Shown piece by piece: positions 58,085-64,000 of a DNA stretch of 64,000 nucleotides (position 1 is its first letter; each line of letters starts with the position of its first letter). Source of the DNA: Blastomonas sp. (GTDB lineage: Bacteria; Pseudomonadota; Alphaproteobacteria; Sphingomonadales; Sphingomonadaceae). The notes under the pieces were generated by a model that saw only the letters and a program-made list of their open reading frames with translations, had not been told where the DNA came from and did no database searches. A program made the translations under genes and the position numbers. The DNA lies in NCBI RefSeq assembly GCF_030373265.1, contig NZ_JAUCZC010000002.1:1-64000 (forward strand). The letters are read 5' to 3'.

Positions 58085-59119
58085 ATGGATAAACGGAAAG
58101 TCATCCTGCTGGCAGGCGCGCTACTGGTCGCGCTGTGCACGGCATTTTTGGCCCGAAGCCTCTTCACCGGCTCGGCCGCGCCCGAGGTCACGGCGGCTGT
58201 GCAGCAGGCCGAGCCCAACGGCCCGCGCGTGCTGGTGGCCAACCGGTCGCTCCCCGTCGGAACCATCATCACGCCTGACAGCGTCGCCTTCCAGCCTTGG
58301 CCCGCCAAGCTGGTGAGCAATGCCTATTTCCTGGAAGACGGCGCCAAGGTTGAAACGCTGCTGGGCACCGTGGTGCGCAACGCGATCACCGCCGGCCAGC
58401 CGGTCACGCAAGGGTCGCTGGTCAAGCCCGGCGATCGCGGCTTTCTGGCGGCAGCGCTCGGCCCCGGCATGCGTGCCGTTACCGTCCCCGTGTCCGCCCG
58501 CACCGGCGTGGCGGGCTTTGTCTTTCCGGGCGACCGCGTCGACCTGGTCCTGACCCAGTCAGTTGACGGCGATGGCGGCCCGGCGCTCAAGGCGTCCGAG
58601 ACGATCATTCGCAACCTTCGCGTGCTTGCCACCGACCAGCGGGTCAATGCCGAGAACGCCGAGGGGAACACCGAGGTCATCGCCTTTTCCACCGTGACGG
58701 TCGAAGCCACGCCCAAGCTGGCCGAGAAGATCGCCGTCGCACAGACCATCGGCACGCTCAGCCTGTCGCTGCGTTCGATCGCCGACAACGAGGCCGAGCT
58801 TGAACGCTCGATGGCTGCAGGTGACGTCACGCTGCCCGAAGGCGCCGATCGCAAGACCGAGAACAAGATCCTCAAAGCGCTCGCCACCCGCCCGGTCGAT
58901 ACCGACGTGACCTATGTCACCGGCGGTGATGTCTCGCGGTTCCAGCGTCGCACCGTACCGCCGCAGTCCAGCGGTCGCCGTCAGGCCGAATATTCCGGTC
59001 AGCCGATGCCTGCCGGCGCGCCCGCAACGATCGCCAGCTCTCCCGCCGTTCCCATGGGTCCGGTCGTCAGGGTCTCGCGTGGCAATGAAGTGACCGTTGT
59101 TCCGGTCGGAGGGAAATGA
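58085..59119 (+). CDS. cpaB: Tad pilus assembly protein CpaB
   Basis: A 344-residue protein with one N-terminal membrane anchor (VILLAGALLVALCTAFLARS). SAF-like domains follow (VLVANRSLPVGTIITPDSVA and FVFPGDRVDLVLTQ), then a Pro/Gln-rich tail. It is periplasmic and assists secretin assembly. ATG 58085 is chosen over an upstream codon six positions earlier. It overlaps cpaC as ATGA. Confidence 0.92.
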   Translation: MDKRKVILLAGALLVALCTAFLARSLFTGSAAPEVTAAVQQAEPNGPRVLVANRSLPVGTIITPDSVAFQPWPAKLVSNAYFLEDGAKVETLLGTVVRNAITAGQPVTQGSLVKPGDRGFLAAALGPGMRAVTVPVSARTGVAGFVFPGDRVDLVLTQSVDGDGGPALKASETIIRNLRVLATDQRVNAENAEGNTEVIAFSTVTVEATPKLAEKIAVAQTIGTLSLSLRSIADNEAELERSMAAGDVTLPEGADRKTENKILKALATRPVDTDVTYVTGGDVSRFQRRTVPPQSSGRRQAEYSGQPMPAGAPATIASSPAVPMGPVVRVSRGNEVTVVPVGGK

Positions 59120-60816
59120 CCATGCGTTTTTCCAATATTCTCAAGGGTGCACTGCTGTGCGGCGGCGTTGCCGTGGCAGGCCTGCTGACCGGAATTGCGC
59201 CCTTCGCGGGCAGCCCGGCCAGCGCACAGTCGTCGATGCAGCGCCCCGCTGAAACGCTGGTCCTTTCCATCGGACGCGGCCAGCTCATCCAGCTCCCCGG
59301 ATCGATGACCGATCTGTTCGTCGCCGATACCGGCGTCGCAGATGTCCAGGTCAAATCGTCCCAGCAGCTCTATGTCTTCGGCAAGGCCGGCGGTGAAACG
59401 ACGCTGTATGCCAGCAATGCGGCCGGTCAGGTCGTCTATTCCGCCACGGTGCGGGTCGGATCGAACCTCGATTCGATCGACCAGATGCTGACATTGGCCA
59501 TGCCCGATGCCAAGGTTCGCGTGAGCACGCTCAACGGCGTGGTCTTGCTGACCGGGGTTGTCGGGGCACCGGTCGACAGCGCCGAAGCCGAACGCCTGGT
59601 ACAGGCGTTTGTCGGTGACGACGTCAAGGTGATCAGCCGCTTGCAGACCGCAACGCCCATGCAGGTCAACCTGCAGGTGCGGATTGCCGAGGTCAGCCGC
59701 TCGCTGGTCAAGGAAATCGGCTCCAACCTGCTGACTCGCGACACGACGGGAGGCTTTCAGTTCGGTATCGGCCGGGGCAACCCAGCCGCAAGCAGTTTCG
59801 GCGACAAGCTTGGCAGGGTCCCGAACGTTGGGTCATTGCCACGTCTCGATGCGTCCTCGCAGTTCGGCTTGCCCGAAGGTTCGCTGTTTCTCCCGTTCGA
59901 TCCGGCAAAGGGCCAGTTCGTCACGGGCAATACCACGACGACCTTCGGGCCCGCCAATGGAGCCCAGACAGCAATTCAGCTGGCCGGAAGGCTGTTCGGC
60001 GTAGACGTCGCGAGTGCGTTCGATCTGGGTGAACAGGTCGGCCTTGTGTCGACCCTCGCCCAGCCCAATCTGACGGCGCTCTCGGGCGAAACTGCCGAGT
60101 TCCTGGCAGGGGGCGAATATCCCATCCTGGTGCCCCAGGGGCTGGGCAACGTCACGGTGAAGTACAAGAACTTCGGTGTCAGCCTGGCGTATACGCCCAC
60201 GGTGCTTGCCAACGGGCGCATTTCGATGCGCGTTCGTCCGGAAGTCTCGGAGCTGTCGACCCAGGGGGCTGTCACTCTGGGCGGAAACCAGATCCCTGCG
60301 CTGACCACGCGGCGTGCCGAAACGACCATCGAGCTGGGATCGGGCGAAAGCTTCATGATCGCTGGACTGTTGAGCAACAACACGCAGAACCTGGTCGACA
60401 AGGCACCGGGCCTGGGCGACGTCCCCGTGCTCGGCAACCTGTTCAAGTCATCCAGCTTCCGGCGCGGGGAAACCGAGCTGGTGATCGTGGTGACCCCGTA
60501 TCTGGTCAAGCCGGTCAACGCCAACGAGATCAAGATGCCCACCGATGGCTTCCAGACGCCCGGTGAGCTGGAGCGGCTGATCAACCACCAGCAATCCGAC
60601 GGCATTTCCGGCGGCGAGCGGCCCATGCCGCGCGTTGCCCCTGCCGAAGGCGGCAGCGGCGGCCCCGAATTCGGTGCGCTTCCCGCCCAGCCCCGTGCCC
60701 TGCCATCGTCAGCCGCCAAGCCGCAACGCGACGCAAAGGCGGACAAGGGATCGTCCAGGAAAAAAGGCAAGGACGGCGCCATGGCCGCCGCTACCCCCGG
60801 TTTTTCATTCGAGTGA
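59116..60816 (+). CDS. cpaC: Tad secretin CpaC (RcpA)
   Basis: A 566-residue outer-membrane secretin. A signal peptide about 1-35 ends near SAQS. The N-terminal pilus-assembly domain includes VLSIGRGQLIQLPGSMTDLF. A BON-like part follows, then the secretin core with VSTLAQPNLTALSGETAEFL and ELVIVVTPYLVKPV. A Lys-rich tail ends it. It forms the channel for the pilus and starts in the cpaB stop. Confidence 0.94.
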   Translation: MTMRFSNILKGALLCGGVAVAGLLTGIAPFAGSPASAQSSMQRPAETLVLSIGRGQLIQLPGSMTDLFVADTGVADVQVKSSQQLYVFGKAGGETTLYASNAAGQVVYSATVRVGSNLDSIDQMLTLAMPDAKVRVSTLNGVVLLTGVVGAPVDSAEAERLVQAFVGDDVKVISRLQTATPMQVNLQVRIAEVSRSLVKEIGSNLLTRDTTGGFQFGIGRGNPAASSFGDKLGRVPNVGSLPRLDASSQFGLPEGSLFLPFDPAKGQFVTGNTTTTFGPANGAQTAIQLAGRLFGVDVASAFDLGEQVGLVSTLAQPNLTALSGETAEFLAGGEYPILVPQGLGNVTVKYKNFGVSLAYTPTVLANGRISMRVRPEVSELSTQGAVTLGGNQIPALTTRRAETTIELGSGESFMIAGLLSNNTQNLVDKAPGLGDVPVLGNLFKSSSFRRGETELVIVVTPYLVKPVNANEIKMPTDGFQTPGELERLINHQQSDGISGGERPMPRVAPAEGGSGGPEFGALPAQPRALPSSAAKPQRDAKADKGSSRKKGKDGAMAAATPGFSFE

Positions 60817-60845
60817 GGCCAGCGTCCGCCCCGAGGAGACTTACA

Positions 60846-61487
60846 ATGCGCGCTTATCATGCAGCCATCGCAGCCGCGGCCGTCCTGACCTTGTCCGGTT
60901 GCGGCAACATGTCGAGCAACCGGTCGGTGGAGAGCGTCCACCAGCCGATCGTGTCGCGATCGAACTACACGCTCGATCTGAACGCGCAGGGCGGTTCGCT
61001 GCCCACGCAGGAACAGCGTCGCCTGGCCGAATGGTTCCAGGCGATGGATCTGGGCTATGGTGACCGCGTCGCGATCGACGATCCCGCCGGCCGCAATGTC
61101 GTGGTCAAGTCTTCGGTCGAGGCGGTGGCATCGCGCCATGGCCTGCTGGTCGGCGACGTCGCCCCGGTTACCACCGGCGATATCGCTCCTGGCACCGTGC
61201 GCGTCGTCGTGACCCGCACCACCGCCGAGGTTCCGGGTTGTCCCGACTGGAAGACCAAGCTCGAGATGAACTACCGCAACGCGACGAGCAGCAATTACGG
61301 CTGTGCGACCAACTCCAACCTCGCCGCCATGGTGGCGAACAAGGAAGATCTGGTGCGCGGGGAGCCCGGCTCCGGCACGGTGGAAACCCAGCGTTCCAAC
61401 ACGGCTATCAAGCAGTATCGCGAGGCGCCACCCACCGGAGCTGACGGTCTGAAGCAAGGCTCTACCGCACAGGGAGGATCGCAGTGA
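60846..61487 (+). CDS. cpaD: Tad pilus lipoprotein CpaD
   Basis: 213 residues with a lipoprotein signal (AAVLTLSGCGNM). CPDWKTKLEMNYRNATSSNY and GCATNSNLAAMVANKEDLV are the conserved CpaD motif. It is an outer-membrane lipoprotein that helps the secretin. GAGGAG lies just upstream of ATG 60846. Its stop overlaps the GTG start of cpaE. Confidence 0.92.
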   Translation: MRAYHAAIAAAAVLTLSGCGNMSSNRSVESVHQPIVSRSNYTLDLNAQGGSLPTQEQRRLAEWFQAMDLGYGDRVAIDDPAGRNVVVKSSVEAVASRHGLLVGDVAPVTTGDIAPGTVRVVVTRTTAEVPGCPDWKTKLEMNYRNATSSNYGCATNSNLAAMVANKEDLVRGEPGSGTVETQRSNTAIKQYREAPPTGADGLKQGSTAQGGSQ

Positions 61488-62761
61488 ACGCACCATGGAA
61501 GCCAGGCATGGCCGCCACCCGCGACCAGTTTGCCGCGTATATTTGCGACGAGCCCACGCTGGACATAGTCCGCGCGACGGCGATCAACATGGGTTGGCCC
61601 CCCGAGAAGTGCAACAAGGGCGGCCTGCGCAACGCCGTCCAGTCGCTGTCGATCACGGCCAGCCCCAACATCCTGCTGGTGGACCTGTCCGAATCGGGTG
61701 ATCCACTCAACGATATCAACGCGCTGGCTGAAGTCTGCGAGCCGGGCACCGTCGTGATCGCGATGGGCCAGGTCAACGATGTCCGGCTATACCGCGACCT
61801 GATCTCGAGCGGGTTGCACGACTATCTGCTCAAGCCCGTCGGGCCCGATCAGATCCGCGACACCATCCTGCAGGCCCAAGCGATGCTGAACGCACCCAAG
61901 GCTGGCGAGGTGGTGGCTGAGCGTGCGCATGTCGGGATCATGGTGATCGGCACGCGCGGCGGCGTGGGCGCGTCTACCGTTGCCACTTCGCTTGCCTGGC
62001 AGCTCAGCAAGAATGCCGGACATTCGACCGCGCTCCTCGATCTCGACCTGCATTTCGGCACCGGTGCGCTGACGATGGATCTCGAGCCGGGCCGCGGCCT
62101 GACCGATGCAATCGACAACCCCAGCCGCATTGACGGTCTGTTCATCGAACGGGCGATGATCAAGGCGAACGACAAGCTGTCGATCCTCTCGGCCGAAGCG
62201 CCGATCAGTTCGCCATTGATCACCGATGGGACTGCCTTCTTCCAGTTGCAGGAGGAATTCCGCCACGCGTTCGAGAACACCGTGGTCGACCTTCCGCGCC
62301 AGATGTTGATCGACTATCCGCATCTCGTTTCCGAAACCAACATCGCGGTTCTGGTGACCGAACTGACCCTAGCGTCCGCCCGCGATGCCATCCGTCTGCT
62401 GGCCTGGCTCAAAAGCAATGCGCCGGCCGCGCGCGTTCTGGTGGTGGCCAACAAGGTGCAGCCGACCGCCCTGGAGATCAGCCGCGCCGATTTCGAGACC
62501 ACGATCGAACGCAAGATCGATTTCCTGATCCCCTCGGACCCCAAGACCGCAGCCCAGGCCGCGAAGCTTGGCCAGCCGTTCTGCGAGGCGGGCAAGACGA
62601 CCAAGGCCGGCGCGGTGATGAAGTCGCTGACCGATCGTTGCCTGGGCATGGCGGAAGAAGAGGTCATGGTCGAAAAGGACAAGGGCGGAGCGAAGAAGTC
62701 GCTTCTCGGCAAGTTCGGTGATTTCAAATCGCTGCTGCCGGTCAAGCCCGCCAGAAAGTAA
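61484..62761 (+). CDS. cpaE: Tad pilus localisation ATPase CpaE (TadZ)
   Basis: 425 residues. A receiver-like N-terminal domain about 1-135 is followed by a MinD/ParA-like ATPase domain. The deviant P-loop is GTRGGVGASTVATSLAWQL. LDLDLHFGTGALTMDLEPG and VVDLPRQMLID are further ATPase motifs. It places the pilus machine at the pole or cell side. The start is GTG 61484 with AGGGAGG upstream. cpaF would normally follow, but tadB comes next after 58 bases. Confidence 0.93.
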   Translation: MNAPWKPGMAATRDQFAAYICDEPTLDIVRATAINMGWPPEKCNKGGLRNAVQSLSITASPNILLVDLSESGDPLNDINALAEVCEPGTVVIAMGQVNDVRLYRDLISSGLHDYLLKPVGPDQIRDTILQAQAMLNAPKAGEVVAERAHVGIMVIGTRGGVGASTVATSLAWQLSKNAGHSTALLDLDLHFGTGALTMDLEPGRGLTDAIDNPSRIDGLFIERAMIKANDKLSILSAEAPISSPLITDGTAFFQLQEEFRHAFENTVVDLPRQMLIDYPHLVSETNIAVLVTELTLASARDAIRLLAWLKSNAPAARVLVVANKVQPTALEISRADFETTIERKIDFLIPSDPKTAAQAAKLGQPFCEAGKTTKAGAVMKSLTDRCLGMAEEEVMVEKDKGGAKKSLLGKFGDFKSLLPVKPARK

Positions 62762-62819
62762 CCGGCGCTGCTGCCTCCCTGCGGGAGGAAGGCAGGCCCA
62801 CAATGCGGACGGATTGCGC

Positions 62820-63791
62820 ATGAACATGGTGCAGACATTGCTGTTGGCCGCGGGCCTGATGACGGTGCTCGGACTGCTGGCCATGGCGTTCGTCGGGCCA
62901 TCGCCGCGCAAGGAACTCCAGCGGCGCATTCTCGCCGTGCGCGAACGCTACAGCGAAAACGCCAGCGCCAAGGTCGAGGCCCAGATGCGCAAGGCAATCG
63001 CCAACCGCAAGCCGCGCTTCAACCAGACCGGCGAGGATCTGACCAAGGTTCAGATGCTCGCCCGCAGGCTGGCCATGACCGGCAAGAACTGGACGGTGAT
63101 GCAGTTTGCCCAGATGGTGATCGGCTTGGGTCTCGCCGTTGCGCTGCTCGTTTATTTGCGGTCGGGCCATCTCGTGATGAGCCTGTTCATCGGCTCGGCG
63201 CTCGGCTTTGGGCTGCCGCACATGGTGGTCGGCCACTTCATCAAGCGCCGCCTCAACGGGTTTACCAAGAACTTCCCCGACGCGATCGATCTGCTGGTGC
63301 GCGGCCTGCGCTCGGGCCTTCCGGTCACCGAGACGCTGCAGGTCGTCGCCAAGGAAATCCCCGGGCCTGTGGGCGAGGAGTTCAAGCTGGTCACCGAGCG
63401 GATCAAGATCGGTCGCTCGATGGAGGATGCGCTGCAGGAAAGCGCCAACCGGCTGCAGACGCCCGAGTTCAACTTCTTCTGCATCACTCTGGCGATCCAG
63501 CGGGAAACCGGCGGCAACTTGGCCGAAACCCTGTCCAATCTGGGAGCCGTGCTCCGCTCGCGCGCGCAGATGAAGCTCAAGATCCGCGCGCTGTCGTCCG
63601 AGTCCAAAGCATCGGCCTATATCGTGGGCTCGTTGCCGTTTCTGGTTTTCATCATGATCTGGTGGGTCAACCCCGATTATCTCGCCGGCTTCTTCAGCGA
63701 AGAACGCCTGATGATCGCGGGACTTGGCGGGCTGTTGTGGATGAGCATCGGGGTCTTCATCATGGCCAAGATGGTCAGTTTCGAAATCTGA
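62820..63791 (+). CDS. tadB: Tad inner-membrane platform protein TadB
   Basis: A 323-residue type II secretion F-domain protein. Membrane segments lie at the N-terminus, at about 95-140 and at the C-terminus. The cytoplasmic F domain has NGFTKNFPDAIDLLVRGLRS, GLPVTETLQVVAKE and LAIQRETGGNLAETLSNL. It is part of the pilus assembly platform with TadC. It follows cpaE directly. Confidence 0.94.
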   Translation: MNMVQTLLLAAGLMTVLGLLAMAFVGPSPRKELQRRILAVRERYSENASAKVEAQMRKAIANRKPRFNQTGEDLTKVQMLARRLAMTGKNWTVMQFAQMVIGLGLAVALLVYLRSGHLVMSLFIGSALGFGLPHMVVGHFIKRRLNGFTKNFPDAIDLLVRGLRSGLPVTETLQVVAKEIPGPVGEEFKLVTERIKIGRSMEDALQESANRLQTPEFNFFCITLAIQRETGGNLAETLSNLGAVLRSRAQMKLKIRALSSESKASAYIVGSLPFLVFIMIWWVNPDYLAGFFSEERLMIAGLGGLLWMSIGVFIMAKMVSFEI

Positions 63792-63809
63792 TCGGGGGAA
63801 GACGAAACC

Positions 63810-64000
63810 GTGCCTGACGCAGCCAATCCGACCCTGATGGGAATCGACGTTATCTTCGTCGCGACAATGCTGGCCGCGGTTGCGACGCTGGCTGTCCTGA
63901 TCGCGATCTATGCCGCCACCACCGTTCGCGACCCCATGGCCAAGCGGGTCAAGGCGCTGAGCGAACGGCGTGAGCAGCTCAAGGCCGGAATTACCGCGTC
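63810..64000 (+). CDS. tadC: Tad inner-membrane platform protein TadC, N-terminal part (cut by window end)
   Basis: A GTG at 63810 opens a frame that runs to the window edge. GGGGGAAG lies upstream. It has one hydrophobic segment (VIFVATMLAAVATLAVLIAI) and then TVRDPMAKRVKALSERREQL, which fits the start of TadC. It is placed 18 bases after tadB, as usual. The C-terminal F domain is not visible. Confidence 0.8.
   Translation, partial: MPDAANPTLMGIDVIFVATMLAAVATLAVLIAIYAATTVRDPMAKRVKALSERREQLKAGITA

Overview
The window is about 64 kb of GC-rich chromosome with dense, short-spaced genes. It most likely comes from a sphingomonad (Alphaproteobacteria, Sphingomonadales). This is an inference from content: an Entner-Doudoroff operon in the order zwf-pgl-edd-glk-eda, a PhyR/NepR general stress locus, exosortase-A-associated genes, the order argS-SPOR-nagZ-scpA-scpB-tatA-tatB-tatC, and a CpaA-CpaE type Tad locus. 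No rRNA, tRNA, CRISPR array, prophage or insertion sequence was seen. Most of the window is housekeeping DNA, with small accessory patches and many palindromic intergenic repeats.

Layout. 0-1.2 kb: the end of nrdB, a BrnT/BrnA toxin-antitoxin pair and a gene remnant. 1.2-10.5 kb: an acetate-type locus with a CrbS-like transporter/kinase hybrid, a CrbR-like LuxR regulator, acetyl-CoA synthetase, an outer-membrane porin and a metabolite/H+ symporter. 10.5-18.5 kb: queA, a secreted cyclophilin, coaD, a farnesyl diphosphate synthase, xseB, a decayed vapBC-like pair, purL and an S1/P1 nuclease. 18.6-24.4 kb: the Entner-Doudoroff operon, with a LacI-type operator candidate upstream. 24.4-30.1 kb: decarboxylase, ligase, GNAT, acyl carrier protein and two hydrolases of the exosortase-A-associated families, with no exosortase in view. 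30.1-30.9 kb: a repeat-rich patch with one small low-GC membrane protein.

30.9-35.1 kb: trxB, a type III polyketide synthase with an ICMT-like methyltransferase, and a frameshifted S41 protease. 35.4-40.4 kb: rpiB-glyA-nrdR, a GIY-YIG/TrmJ fusion protein, a chorismate mutase and rpsD. 40.4-43.3 kb: phyR, nepR and a kinase-like protein whose ATP-binding domain looks degenerate. 43.4-51.6 kb: tgt, an orphan DUF2282 lipoprotein, and the tat-scp-nagZ-SPOR-argS run. 51.7-57.5 kb: a lipoprotein, ispH-thrB-rnhA, a YegP-like protein, a DAO-type oxidoreductase and a lipase-like hydrolase. 57.6-64 kb: cpaA-cpaB-cpaC-cpaD-cpaE-tadB-tadC, cut by the window end and with no cpaF between cpaE and tadB.

The strongest candidates for something new are four. 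First, the detached exosortase-A-associated set, which reads as a carrier-protein pathway of unknown product. Second, the fusion of a catalytically altered GIY-YIG domain to a TrmJ-like RNA methyltransferase. Third, a single base at the acs/crbR junction that appears both to create the acs stop and to remove the crbR start codon. Fourth, the Tad locus without its ATPase gene in the usual place.
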